Of a DNA stretch of 60,110 nt, positions 25,925 to 34,226 are shown in pieces (the first letter of the stretch is position 1; every line of letters starts with the position of its first letter). The notes beneath the pieces were generated by a model. That model saw nothing but the letters and a program-made list of their open reading frames with translations. It made no database searches and had not been told where the DNA came from. This stretch comes from DASPLX01 sp035627375 (GTDB lineage Bacteria; Pseudomonadota; Gammaproteobacteria; Burkholderiales; Burkholderiaceae_D). The stretch lies in contig DASPLX010000051.1 of the NCBI GenBank assembly GCA_035627375.1, positions 1-60,110 on the forward strand. Direction: 5' to 3'. Made by a program: the position numbers and the translations under genes.

Positions 25925-26491
25925 ATGACCATCAAATCCGACAAGTGGATCCGCCGCATGGCGCAAGACCACGGCATGATCGAGCCGTTCGAACCGGGCC
26001 AGATCCGGTATCGCGACGAGCACAAGATCGTCAGCTACGGCACCTCGTCCTACGGCTACGACATCCGTTGCGCCGACGAATTCAAGATTTTCACGAACAT
26101 CAATTCGACCATCGTCGATCCCAAGAACTTCGACGAGAAATCCTTCGTCGACTTCAAGGGCGACGTCTGCATCATCCCGCCGAATTCCTTCGCCCTGGCG
26201 CGCACGATGGAATACTTCCGCATTCCGCGCAACGTGCTGACGATCTGCCTGGGCAAATCGACTTACGCGCGCTGCGGCATTATCGTCAACGTGACGCCGT
26301 TCGAGCCGGAATGGGAAGGCTATGTGACGCTGGAATTCTCGAATACGACCCCGCTGCCGGCGAAGATCTATGCCGGGGAGGGCTGCGCGCAGGTGCTGTT
26401 CTTCGAGAGCGACGAAGTGTGCGAGACGTCGTACAAGGACCGCGGCGGCAAATACCAGGGACAGCACGGCGTCACCCTGCCGAAGACCTGA
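25925..26491 (+). CDS. dcd: dCTP deaminase
   Basis: Dcd deaminates dCTP to dUTP, which leads to dUMP for thymidylate synthase (thyA is also in this window). The 188-residue length is standard. Conserved segments are KIVSYGTSSYGYDIR near residue 35, FALARTMEYFRIP near 85, GKSTYARCGI near 105 (with the Ser and Arg used for nucleotide contact), and VTPFEPEWEGYVTLEFSNTT near 125, which carries the catalytic Glu. The start is the ATG at 25925, with a purine-rich GCAGAG upstream. It lies 26 bases before glsA on the same strand. Confidence 0.97.
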   Translation: MTIKSDKWIRRMAQDHGMIEPFEPGQIRYRDEHKIVSYGTSSYGYDIRCADEFKIFTNINSTIVDPKNFDEKSFVDFKGDVCIIPPNSFALARTMEYFRIPRNVLTICLGKSTYARCGIIVNVTPFEPEWEGYVTLEFSNTTPLPAKIYAGEGCAQVLFFESDEVCETSYKDRGGKYQGQHGVTLPKT

Positions 26492-26517
26492 TTCCCCGCC
26501 GTTCGCCCGCCTGCCCG

Positions 26518-27438
26518 ATGCCTTTCGATTACCAAGAAGCCCTCGACGCGATCCACCGGGAAGTCCGGCCGCTGCTGCGCCAGGGCAGGGTGGCAAGCTA
26601 TATTCCCCAGTTGTCGACCGTCTCGCCGGATCAGTTCGGCATGGCGGTCTACTGCCTCGACGGCCGCACCTATGCCGTCGGCGACGCCGACGCGAAGTTC
26701 TCCCTGCAGAGCATCACCAAGCTGTTCGCTTTCGCCCTGGCGTTTTCACGCGAAGGCGACGAGGTCTGGAAGCGCGTCGGCCGCGAGCCCTCGGGCAATC
26801 CCTTCAATTCGCTGGTGCAGCTCGAGCACGAACGCGGCATTCCGCGCAATCCCTTCATCAACGCCGGCGCGCTCGTCATCACCGACATCCTGGCCTCGCG
26901 CTACGTGCAAGCCGACGTCGCGGTGCTGCAGTTCGCGCGCCAGCTGGCCGACGAGGCGGCGATCGAATTCGACCATGCTGTGGCGCGCTCGGAGCGCGGC
27001 ACCGCGCACCGCAACATGGCGATGGCGCATTTCATGAAGGACTTCGGCAACCTGCGCAATCCGGTCGACGCGGTGATCGACGCCTATTGCCGGCAATGCT
27101 CGATCACCATGACGTGCGCCGAGCTGGCCAAGGCCGGCAGCTTCCTGGCGCGGCACGGCACCATACCGTGGAGCGGCGCCCGGATACTCGATCCCAGCTC
27201 TTCCAAGCGGCTCAACGCGCTGATGCTGACCTGCGGCACCTACGACGCGGCGGGCGACTTCGCCTATCGCGTGGGCTTGCCGGCCAAGAGCGGCGTCGGC
27301 GGCGGCATCCTGGCGCTGATGCCGGGCGAGGCCTCGATCGCGGTGTGGTCGCCGGGACTCGACGAGGCCGGCAATTCGCTGGCCGGCACATACGCGCTCG
27401 AGCGCTTCACCACCTTGACCGCACGCTCGATTTTTTAG
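26518..27438 (+). CDS. glsA: Glutaminase
   Basis: This serine-dependent beta-lactamase-like glutaminase converts glutamine to glutamate and ammonia in the cytosol. The 306-residue protein shows the catalytic SxxK motif as FSLQSITKLFAF near residue 61, the VGREPSGNPFNS segment near 85, NPFINAGALV near 115, and the C-terminal GLPAKSGVGGGI loop near 260. The ATG at 26518 follows dcd after 26 bases; no clear ribosome site is seen. Bacterial GlsA enzymes are often tied to acid resistance through ammonia release; a decarboxylase of the acid-resistance type is also present at 48900-51149. Confidence 0.95.
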   Translation: MPFDYQEALDAIHREVRPLLRQGRVASYIPQLSTVSPDQFGMAVYCLDGRTYAVGDADAKFSLQSITKLFAFALAFSREGDEVWKRVGREPSGNPFNSLVQLEHERGIPRNPFINAGALVITDILASRYVQADVAVLQFARQLADEAAIEFDHAVARSERGTAHRNMAMAHFMKDFGNLRNPVDAVIDAYCRQCSITMTCAELAKAGSFLARHGTIPWSGARILDPSSSKRLNALMLTCGTYDAAGDFAYRVGLPAKSGVGGGILALMPGEASIAVWSPGLDEAGNSLAGTYALERFTTLTARSIF

Positions 27439-27460
27439 CAGACCTGGCCCGCAATCCGCT

Positions 27461-27940
27461 CTAGCGGCTCCGGAAACCGGCGACGCGCAGCCTGGCGGCG
27501 CCTTTGCCCGGCTTGCCTTCGATCGTGTGGCCTTCGGCCTGGAGGTATTGCGCTTGCGCTTCGGCGCCGCCGGGGATTTTTTCGAGAAGGCCGCCATCCT
27601 CGCGCACGACTCTCCAATACGGCGCGATGCGTTTCTTGCCGGCGCTCCGGTCTTCTTCGGCCGCCTCGGCGCAAACGCGGACGAAGATGCCCGTGACCAG
27701 CGGGCAGGCGGTTTGCGCTCCATGCCGGCGGGCCAGTTCGTCGCGCAATTCCTGCGTGGTCAGGAGCTTGCCGCGCTTGATTTCCCGTATCGCCGCGTCG
27801 ATGTCCCGCGGGCAGGGGATCAGCATTTTCCCCGGCCCGAAGCGATGAACATCCTTGGCGGGAATGTCCACCAGCCTGCGTTCCTGCGGCGCATCCAGCT
27901 TTTCGCGCGCCGAGCGTTTGGTTTTGAATGCACCGGCCAT
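27461..27940 (-). CDS. MGMT-family alkyltransferase-like protein without the active cysteine
   Basis: The 159-residue protein has the DNA-binding half of an O6-alkylguanine-DNA alkyltransferase: DIDAAIREIKRGKLLTTQEL (helix-turn-helix side) and ACPLVTGIFVRV. In place of the methyl-accepting PCHR motif it has IAPYWRVV, so no cysteine is in the expected position. Such proteins bind alkylated guanine and may hand it to nucleotide-excision repair, or have another role. It starts ten bases after the MerR-family gene and is probably co-transcribed with it from a MerR-type promoter at 28799-28829. The C-terminus is basic. Confidence 0.82.
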   Translation of the reverse strand: MAGAFKTKRSAREKLDAPQERRLVDIPAKDVHRFGPGKMLIPCPRDIDAAIREIKRGKLLTTQELRDELARRHGAQTACPLVTGIFVRVCAEAAEEDRSAGKKRIAPYWRVVREDGGLLEKIPGGAEAQAQYLQAEGHTIEGKPGKGAARLRVAGFRSR

Positions 27941-27950
27941 GTTTGCCTCC

Positions 27951-28763
27951 TCATCGGGTCACGAAGATTTGAATCTCGGTCAGGTATTTCCGGGGATTGC
28001 CCTTGAAGATCATCCCCGGCCCCTTGTGATAGATCTCGCGGATCGGCGGCTCCGCGCGGCAACCGTTCCTTTGCAGGTAATCGAAGACCTTGGCGTAGGA
28101 GCGGAACAGCTGGTCGTACGGGCCGAGATGCAGGAGGCTCACGCACTCTCCCGCCGGCAGTTCGCGGCATAGGATGCCGTCGGCGGCGATCTTCCTGCGG
28201 ACCGGGAAGCAGGATTCGATGTCGGCATCCTCTTCCTTGTATTCCAGGTCGTAGTAGAGGCCGAGCGGCTTGCCGGCGATGCCGAAGCCGGCGGCGCGGC
28301 CGAGCCGGGAAAATGCCTTGCCGGAATCCGCGTACCGGCCTCGCCAGCGGATCGAGGCGATCAGGACCGGCTCGACCTTCCTTTCGGCGATATCGAAGCG
28401 GCTGGTCGCCGACATCGCGGCCGCGTCCCTTTCATGGCGGAGGATCGTCTCAATCGATGCCGAGACCGACTTCATGCGCCTGATGCGCGATTCGATGTCC
28501 TCCTTCTTCCGCTCGAGAAAACCGAGAATTTCGGATTCGTCGTCGTGACCGTCCAGGATCTCGGCGATCTCCGCCAGGGAAAACTCCATGTCCCTGAGTA
28601 GGGCCACGGCGCGGGCCTTCTCGACATTGCGTTCGTCGAAATAACGGTAGCCGGTCTCGCGATCCACGACGTTGGGAACGAGTAGCCGCTTCTCGTGGTA
28701 CAGGTGGATCGCCTTGACCGTCAGGCCGGTGATTTTCGAGAATTCTCCGATCGTATAGGTCAA
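27951..28763 (-). CDS. MerR-family regulator with GyrI-like effector domain
   Basis: The 270-residue protein has an N-terminal MerR winged helix (TIGEFSKITGLTVKAIHLYH, residues 4-23), a long dimerisation helix (about 80-115), and a C-terminal GyrI/BmrR-type effector-binding domain (about 130-270, with HLGPYDQLFRSYAKVFDYL). BmrR-like proteins bind bulky cationic drugs and twist an over-long promoter into an active shape. An ideal MerR promoter with a 19-base spacer lies directly upstream, so it is probably autoregulated. The ATG is followed by TYTIGEF. Ten bases downstream is the alkyltransferase-like gene, its likely co-regulated target. Confidence 0.92.
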   Translation of the reverse strand: MTYTIGEFSKITGLTVKAIHLYHEKRLLVPNVVDRETGYRYFDERNVEKARAVALLRDMEFSLAEIAEILDGHDDESEILGFLERKKEDIESRIRRMKSVSASIETILRHERDAAAMSATSRFDIAERKVEPVLIASIRWRGRYADSGKAFSRLGRAAGFGIAGKPLGLYYDLEYKEEDADIESCFPVRRKIAADGILCRELPAGECVSLLHLGPYDQLFRSYAKVFDYLQRNGCRAEPPIREIYHKGPGMIFKGNPRKYLTEIQIFVTR

Positions 28764-28798
28764 GTTTTCCTCCGGGGCCGTGGTTCGTGTCGCAGGAA

Positions 28799-28829
28799 AT
28801 TATGGACTCTCCCCTTGGGGCAGAGTCAA
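28799..28829 (-). promoter_or_regulatory. MerR-type promoter with 19-base spacer and dyad
   Basis: On the minus strand a -35 box TTGACT (28829-28824) and a -10 box CATAAT (28804-28799) are separated by 19 bases. The spacer is filled by a near-perfect dyad: CTGCCCC-AA-GGGGAGAG with flanking GACT/AGTC. This is the hallmark of MerR-activated promoters, where the extra two bases are corrected by the regulator. It lies 36 bases before the MerR-family ATG. Confidence 0.82.
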
Positions 28830-28859
28830 CCGGCCGCGATCCGCCGGCCGGAGGCGGCG

Positions 28860-29246
28860 TCAGGCATCCGTCTCGGAATGCAGGGCGATGCGGTTGCCTT
28901 CGCTGTCGAGCACGATGGCGCGGAAGCCGTGCGGTCCGATCGCATGCGTTCCCTGCAGCACCTTGCCGCCGAGCGCCGTCACCTTGCTCTCGGCGTCGCG
29001 GATGCGGCCGTCGACGTTCATGTAGACCAGCAAGCCGCCGTTCGAGACGATCTCCTCGGCGTTCGGCACCAGGCAGCCGCCGTTGCCGTGCTCGTGTTCG
29101 AGGATGCCGAACTTGAAGCCTTCGTAGTCGCTGATCTCGACCTGGATGGCGAGCACGCCGCGATAGAAGGCGGCGGCGCGGTCGAGGTCTGCGACCGGGA
29201 TGTCCATCCAGACGGCGCGGTTGTGCAGGGAATTGGCTTGGCTCAT
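28860..29246 (-). CDS. VOC family (glyoxalase/bleomycin-resistance-like) protein
   Basis: The 128-residue protein is a single vicinal-oxygen-chelate domain with two beta-alpha-beta-beta-beta units. The first unit starts AVWMDIPVADLDRAAAFYRG, the second runs from about residue 65 to LDSEGNRIALHSE, which holds a likely metal-binding Glu. The subfamily resembles YdcJ/PhnB-type enzymes without known substrate. It is on the minus strand upstream of the MerR-family promoter, oriented so that it could be transcribed towards it. The ATG is at 29246. No redox or resistance partner is adjacent. Confidence 0.88.
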   Translation of the reverse strand: MSQANSLHNRAVWMDIPVADLDRAAAFYRGVLAIQVEISDYEGFKFGILEHEHGNGGCLVPNAEEIVSNGGLLVYMNVDGRIRDAESKVTALGGKVLQGTHAIGPHGFRAIVLDSEGNRIALHSETDA

Positions 29247-29467
29247 GAGTTTCTCCGATGCGGGTTGATTGGTATCTTGGTCGGCCGCTGTATGCGCGGC
29301 TTCGTGATGGTAAGGGATTTTTTTCCTGTCGAGACTAACAAAACTTTCTCTTCAATACCTGCCCGCGCCAATGTATCTATAATCCGCAGGAGCCGCGGGA
29401 ATGGCGCCGTCAGAGCGCGCGTCCGCGGCCCGGACCGATAGCGTCCGGCCAGAACACGGAGAGAGAT

Positions 29468-30928
29468 ATGAAGCCAGCACTCGGCTCGCACTGGGATGTC
29501 GACCGTTTCCTGCGCGACGGCATGCAGTCGCTGCTCGATCTGTTCGACGAGTCGTGCGAAGGGACGATGGCGGTCGACGAACAGGGACGGATCGTCTGGA
29601 TGAACGACAAGTACGTCAGCTTCCTCGGCCTGAAGTGCGCGGACGAGGCGCTCGGCAAGCCGGTCGAGCAGATCATCCCCAACAGCCGCATGCGCGAAGT
29701 CGTCACCACCGGCAAGCCGATCCTGCTCGACATCATGATGATCCGCGACCAGCCGCTGGTCGTGATGCGCATTCCGCTCAAGGACGAGCACGGCAAGGTG
29801 ATCGGCGCCATCGGCTTCGCCCTCTACGACCGCCTGCAGCGCCTCAAGCCGCTGGTCTCCAAGTTCGCCGAACTGCAATGGGCGCTGGCCGATACGCAAA
29901 AGCAACTGGCGCAGCTGCGGCATACCAAGTACTCCATTTCCAGCTTCGTCGGCGTCAGCCCGGTCTCGCTCGAACTCAAGCATCGCGCGCGGCGCGCCGC
30001 CCAGCTCGACACCACCGTGCTGCTGCTGGGCGAGACCGGCACCGGCAAGGAGTTGCTGGCGCACGGCATCCACGCGGCATCGGGCCGCGCCGGCAAGCCT
30101 TTCGTCGGCATCAATATCGCGGCCGTTCCGGAATCGCTGCTGGAAGCGGAATTCTTCGGCGTGGCGCCGGGCGCCTACACCGGCGCCGACCGCAAGGGAC
30201 GCGACGGCAAGTTCAAGATCGCGGACGGCGGCACGCTATTCCTCGACGAAGTGGGCGACATGCCGCTGCAGGTGCAGGCCAAGCTGCTGCGCGTGCTGCA
30301 GGAACAGGAGATCGAGCCGCTCGGCTCCAACACCATCGTCAAGGTCGATGTGCGCGTGATCGCCGCGACCAGCCACGACCTCAAGCAACTGGTCGCCGAC
30401 GGCAAGTTCCGCTCCGACCTCTATTACCGGCTCAACGTGCTGCCGATCGTCTTGCCGCCGCTGCGCGAGCGGGTCGCCGACCTGGAAGCGATCTGCGAGC
30501 ATCTGCTCGAGCAGATCGCGGCGCGCACCGGCATGCCGCAGCGCGAGCTGACGCCGGCCGCGCGCGCCTTGCTGGCTTCCTACAACTGGCCCGGCAATGT
30601 GCGCGAACTGCGCAACGCGCTCGAGCAGGCCGGCATGCTGACCGACAGCGTCAGCCTGGATGCGGAAGACTTCGCCTCGATCCTGCCGCTGGAGAAGGTG
30701 GCCGCCGTGCCGGGCAGCGCCGCCGTCGCATCGGCGCTGTCGGACGAGGCCGCGACGGAGGCCTTGGTGCGGCCGCTGGCGCAGGCGGTCTCCGAGCTCG
30801 AACGCAACATGATCCGCGCCGCGCTGGAGCGCAGCGGCGGCAACAAGGCATCGACCGCGCGCCTGCTCGGGATCTCGCGCGCCACGCTGTACCAGAAGCT
30901 TGCGGAATATCAGATAGTGTCCGATTAA
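29468..30928 (+). CDS. Sigma-54-dependent PAS-domain transcriptional activator
   Basis: Enhancer-binding protein of 486 residues. A PAS domain (about 25-120, with GTMAVDEQGRIVWMND) senses a signal; a linker coiled coil follows (FAELQWALADTQKQLAQLR). The AAA+ domain has Walker A GETGTGKE near residue 188, the sigma-54 contact loop as GAYTGA near 235 (usual form GAFTGA), Walker B GGTLFLDEVGDMP and arginine finger region RSDLYYRLNVLP. The C-terminal Fis-type helix-turn-helix is GGNKASTARLLGISRATLYQ. It lies directly upstream of a -24/-12 promoter and two inverted repeats, so it is the probable activator of the operon at 31195-40446. RocR/AcoR-like relatives respond to metabolites. Confidence 0.93.
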   Translation: MKPALGSHWDVDRFLRDGMQSLLDLFDESCEGTMAVDEQGRIVWMNDKYVSFLGLKCADEALGKPVEQIIPNSRMREVVTTGKPILLDIMMIRDQPLVVMRIPLKDEHGKVIGAIGFALYDRLQRLKPLVSKFAELQWALADTQKQLAQLRHTKYSISSFVGVSPVSLELKHRARRAAQLDTTVLLLGETGTGKELLAHGIHAASGRAGKPFVGINIAAVPESLLEAEFFGVAPGAYTGADRKGRDGKFKIADGGTLFLDEVGDMPLQVQAKLLRVLQEQEIEPLGSNTIVKVDVRVIAATSHDLKQLVADGKFRSDLYYRLNVLPIVLPPLRERVADLEAICEHLLEQIAARTGMPQRELTPAARALLASYNWPGNVRELRNALEQAGMLTDSVSLDAEDFASILPLEKVAAVPGSAAVASALSDEAATEALVRPLAQAVSELERNMIRAALERSGGNKASTARLLGISRATLYQKLAEYQIVSD

Positions 30929-30935
30929 TGGACAC
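30917..30935. promoter_or_regulatory. Candidate upstream activator site 1
   Basis: GTGTCC-N7-GGACAC is a perfect inverted repeat that overlaps the stop codon of the sigma-54 activator gene. The 19-base form equals that of site 2 at 31002-31020; the centres are 85 bases apart, about eight helical turns. A further GGACAC half-site is at 30949-30954. Confidence 0.6.
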
Positions 30936-31001
30936 CTGTTTGAAAATCGGACACTCCCCAAGTCCTTGATTTCTCACGATATGACACGCTGTTGAGAAAA
31001 G

Positions 31002-31020
31002 GTGTACTGATTCTGTACAC
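31002..31020. promoter_or_regulatory. Candidate upstream activator site 2
   Basis: GTGTAC-N7-GTACAC is a perfect inverted repeat with the same 6-7-6 shape and GTGT/ACAC ends as site 1. It is about 90 bases upstream of the -24 element, a normal distance for an enhancer. Confidence 0.65.
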
Positions 31021-31086
31021 ATTTTGTTCTCCCGCACCTCCCCCGGGCTCGCCTCTTTGGCTTCCTCAAAACATATTTTCCTTTCG

Positions 31087-31099
31087 AATCAAGGAGTTG
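31087..31099 (+). promoter_or_regulatory. IHF-like binding site
   Basis: AATCAAGGAGTTG fits the IHF consensus WATCAANNNNTTR at every defined base and is preceded by an A/T-rich run. It sits between the activator sites and the -24/-12 promoter, where IHF commonly bends DNA. Confidence 0.6.
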
Positions 31100-31106
31100 A
31101 AGGCGC

Positions 31107-31121
31107 TGGCACGGCACTTGC
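31107..31121 (+). promoter_or_regulatory. Sigma-54 (-24/-12) promoter
   Basis: TGGCAC-N5-TTGC is an exact match to the core consensus for RpoN promoters, with the correct spacing. It is 74 bases upstream of the SDR gene start and downstream of the sigma-54 activator gene. No competing sigma-70 promoter is obvious here. Confidence 0.82.
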
Positions 31122-31194
31122 CATAGCCTCCGGCAAGCGCTGAAGCCGGCCTCCCACCTGCCGGCTTCACCCATCACGAAGACCAGGAGGCGAG

Positions 31195-31932
31195 GTGCGA
31201 CTCACCAGCAAAGTGGCGCTCATCACGGGCGCGAGCCGCGGTATCGGCAAGGCGACTGCCGTCAAATTCGCGAAAGAGGGCGCCCGGATCGTCGTCTGCG
31301 ACCTCGACGATGCCGTGGCCGAGACGGTCGCGGAAATCCGGCTGCAGGGCGGCACGGCGATCGGCTTCACGGTCGATGTCACCAAGCCCGACAGCATCTC
31401 GTCCATGGTGCATGGCGCGCTGTCCGCTTACGGCCAGATCGATGTGCTGGTCAACAACGCCGGCATCGTCGCCGACGCCCAGCTCAGGAAAATGACCGAC
31501 GAGCAGTTCGACAAGGTCATCGACGTCAATCTCAAGGGCACCTACAACTGCACGCGCGCCGTGGTCGACAGCATGCTCGCGCGCAAGTCGGGTGTGGTGC
31601 TCAATGCCTCGTCGATCGTCGGCATCTACGGCAATTTCGGCCAGACCAACTACGCAGCCAGCAAGTTCGGCGTGATCGGCATGGCCAAGACCTGGGCGCG
31701 CGAACTGGGGCGGCACGGCATCCGGGTCAATGCGGTCTGCCCCGGCTTCATCGAGACCGCGATCCTCAAGGACATGCCCGCCAAGGTCGTGCGCGGCATG
31801 GAAGAGCGGGTGCCGCTCGGCCGCCTCGGCAGGCCCGAGGAAATCGCCAATACCTTCGCATTCCTTGCTTCCGACGAAGCCAGCTACATCAACGGCGCCG
31901 TCATCGAGGTAAGCGGAGGCATGACTTTGTAG
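31195..31932 (+). CDS. SDR family oxidoreductase (FabG / 3-hydroxybutyrate dehydrogenase-like)
   Basis: The 245-residue short-chain dehydrogenase has the NAD(P)-binding GASRGIG at residues 12-18, NNAG near 88, catalytic Ser in NASSIVG and YAASKFG near 150. An Asp near residue 38 (VCDLDDA) would favour NAD over NADP. It starts with GTG at 31195, set by AGGAGG at ideal distance; no ATG is available nearby. It is the first gene after the sigma-54 promoter. In this operon it most likely oxidises 3-hydroxybutyrate or reduces a 3-ketoacyl intermediate; FabG-like or PhaB-like activity cannot be excluded by sequence alone. Confidence 0.88.
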   Translation: MRLTSKVALITGASRGIGKATAVKFAKEGARIVVCDLDDAVAETVAEIRLQGGTAIGFTVDVTKPDSISSMVHGALSAYGQIDVLVNNAGIVADAQLRKMTDEQFDKVIDVNLKGTYNCTRAVVDSMLARKSGVVLNASSIVGIYGNFGQTNYAASKFGVIGMAKTWARELGRHGIRVNAVCPGFIETAILKDMPAKVVRGMEERVPLGRLGRPEEIANTFAFLASDEASYINGAVIEVSGGMTL

Positions 31933-32007
31933 CACATCAACGCAAGACCTCGTCCGAAAGACAAATATCTCGTGTGGACAACCATCCCGATCAAGGAGAG
32001 AGACGCT

Positions 32008-34200
32008 ATGGCAATACCCGCAACACCGGCAATACGGGAGCTACCGGCAATCCGGGCCCTGCGCCGTCCGGCGACGATCGCTGGCATCGCGGCCGCCGGC
32101 CTGCTCGCGGCCTGCGGCGGCACGACCGGGCCGATCGAGAAGGGCAAACCGAATATCCTGCCCGCGTTCGTGAAAGGCGCCATCAAGGCGCAGACCTATG
32201 ACGGCAATAGCGACGACCTGCTGACCGCCGGTCTCGGCGCCGCCGGCCTGGCAGGCCCCGCGCCGACGTTCGCCAATGCGGCCAGCCCGACCGCGGCCGA
32301 ATTGCGCCGCTCCGCGATCTGGAACAACTACCGGGCGCTGGTCGACGTCAACGCCAACGGCGGCTACGGTACGCTGTACGGGCCGACCATCGTCGACGGC
32401 GCCGCGACCGGCGGCAGCGGCAAGATCGCCGGCAAGGAATACCTTGCCTACGCCGACGACGGCGCCGGCATGCAGAACGTGGTGCTGATGGTCCAGGTGC
32501 CGGACAGCTTCGACGCCGCCAAGCCGTGCATCGTGACGGCCACCTCGTCGGGTTCGCGTGGCATCTACGGCGCGATCGGCACGTCCGGCGAATGGGGCCT
32601 CAAGCGCGGCTGCGCCGTCGCCTATACCGACAAGGGCACCGGCAACGGCTGGCACGATCTCATGACCAACAAGGTCACCCTGATCGACGGCACGGCGGCC
32701 GACGCCTCCGCGGCAGGCACGGCCGCCCACTTCAAGGCCATGCTCGGCGACGCGGCGCGCGCCGCCTACAATGCGCTGTTTCCGAACCGCATGGCTTACA
32801 AGCATGCGCATTCGCAGCAGAACCCGGAGAAGGACTGGGGCAAGAACACGCTGCAGGCGATCGAGTTCGCCTATTACGTGCTGAACGAGTTGTACGGCAC
32901 GGCCGGCTCCGGCGGCGGCTCGTCGCCCAAGATCCGCACGATCGCGCCCTCGAATACGCTGGTCATCGCGTCGAGCGTATCGAACGGCGGCGGCGCGGCG
33001 CTGGCGGCGGCCGAGCAGGACATCGACGGCTTGATCAACGCCGTCGTCGTGTCCGAGCCGAACGTGCAGCCGAAATCCAACAGCGCGCTGACCATCAAGC
33101 GCGGCAACACGACGGTGCTGACGCACAGCAAGCCGCTGCTCGATTACTTCACCTTCGCCAGCATCTACCAGCCGTGCGCGGCGCTGGCGGTGGGCGGCAG
33201 CCCCGGCGCGGCCCTGCTGTCGGCGGCCAATTCCGCCAATCGCTGCGCCGCGCTCGCGGCCAAGGGACTGGTGACCGGGGCCACTACCGCCGAGCAGGCG
33301 GCCAACGCCTTGGCCAGGCTGCGCGCCTACGGCTGGGAAGCGGAGACCGACATCCTGCAGCTGTCGCATTACCGGCTGGCGGTGCCGGCGATCGCCTTCA
33401 CCTACAGCAATAGCTACGGCAAGTTCAGCGTGACCGACAACCTGTGCGGCTTCAGCCTCGCGGCCACCGATGCGAGCGGCAACGTCACCGCGCAGAACCC
33501 GGTCGTGCAGGCCGGCCTGTTCGGCACCGGCAACGGCGTGCCGCCGACCTCGGGCATCAACATCGTCTACAACGATTCGGTCGGCGGCGCCAAGCTCGAC
33601 CTGCTGTCGACCTCGCCCTCGACCAACCTGGCCGATTTCGCGCTCGACGGCGCGCTCTGCCAGCGCGCGCTCGCCACCGGCGTCGATCCGGTGACGGGCG
33701 CCGCCCTGACCGGCACCGCGCGGGCGAATTCCGAGCGCATCCAGCAAGGCATCGCCGAGGTGCAGCTGACGGCCAACCTGCGCGGCAAGCCGGCGATCAT
33801 CGTGTCCGGCCGCAGCGATGCCTTGCTGCCGCTCAACCACACCTCGCGCGCCTATTTCGGCAAGGCCCAGATCGGCGGCAACGCCGCCAACCTGCGCTTC
33901 ATCGAAGTCGAGAACGGCAACCATTTCGATGCCTTCATCGACAACCCCTTGCTGCCCGGCTACGACACGCGCCTGATCCCGATGCATTACTACTTCCACC
34001 AGGCGCTCGACCGCATGTGGGCGCATCTGAAAGCGGGCGCCGCGTTGCCGGACAGCCAGGTGGTGCGCACCACGCCGCGCGGCGGCACGCCGGGCGCGGC
34101 GCCGGCGCTCACGACGGCGAACGTGCCGGCCATCGCGACCAGCGCGGCGGCGGCCAATGCGATCACGTTCGCCAACAACACGCTCACCATTCCCGAGTGA
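32008..34200 (+). CDS. D-(-)-3-hydroxybutyrate oligomer hydrolase, lipoprotein
   Basis: This family hydrolyses short 3-hydroxybutyrate oligomers, products of poly-3-hydroxybutyrate breakdown, to monomers. The 730-residue protein has an N-terminal signal with lipobox LLAAC (predicted lipidated Cys at about residue 36), implying anchoring in the envelope. Family-like stretches are LYGPTIVDG, GTGNGWHDLMTNKV and ASSVSNGGGAAL, where Ser325 is the likely nucleophile. C-terminal NGNHFDAF may give the catalytic His. ATG 32008 is chosen over a GTG twelve codons earlier because AAGGAGAG precedes it. It is second in the sigma-54 operon, just before Liv-type transporter genes. Confidence 0.9.
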   Translation: MAIPATPAIRELPAIRALRRPATIAGIAAAGLLAACGGTTGPIEKGKPNILPAFVKGAIKAQTYDGNSDDLLTAGLGAAGLAGPAPTFANAASPTAAELRRSAIWNNYRALVDVNANGGYGTLYGPTIVDGAATGGSGKIAGKEYLAYADDGAGMQNVVLMVQVPDSFDAAKPCIVTATSSGSRGIYGAIGTSGEWGLKRGCAVAYTDKGTGNGWHDLMTNKVTLIDGTAADASAAGTAAHFKAMLGDAARAAYNALFPNRMAYKHAHSQQNPEKDWGKNTLQAIEFAYYVLNELYGTAGSGGGSSPKIRTIAPSNTLVIASSVSNGGGAALAAAEQDIDGLINAVVVSEPNVQPKSNSALTIKRGNTTVLTHSKPLLDYFTFASIYQPCAALAVGGSPGAALLSAANSANRCAALAAKGLVTGATTAEQAANALARLRAYGWEAETDILQLSHYRLAVPAIAFTYSNSYGKFSVTDNLCGFSLAATDASGNVTAQNPVVQAGLFGTGNGVPPTSGINIVYNDSVGGAKLDLLSTSPSTNLADFALDGALCQRALATGVDPVTGAALTGTARANSERIQQGIAEVQLTANLRGKPAIIVSGRSDALLPLNHTSRAYFGKAQIGGNAANLRFIEVENGNHFDAFIDNPLLPGYDTRLIPMHYYFHQALDRMWAHLKAGAALPDSQVVRTTPRGGTPGAAPALTTANVPAIATSAAAANAITFANNTLTIPE

Positions 34201-34226
34201 GCGCGCGAAACGACGGAGACATGCGG

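Noticed and set aside
29378..29383. TATAAT as the promoter of the sigma-54 activator gene
   Set aside because: A perfect -10 box, but no acceptable -35 hexamer at 16-18 bases, so it was not listed as a promoter.
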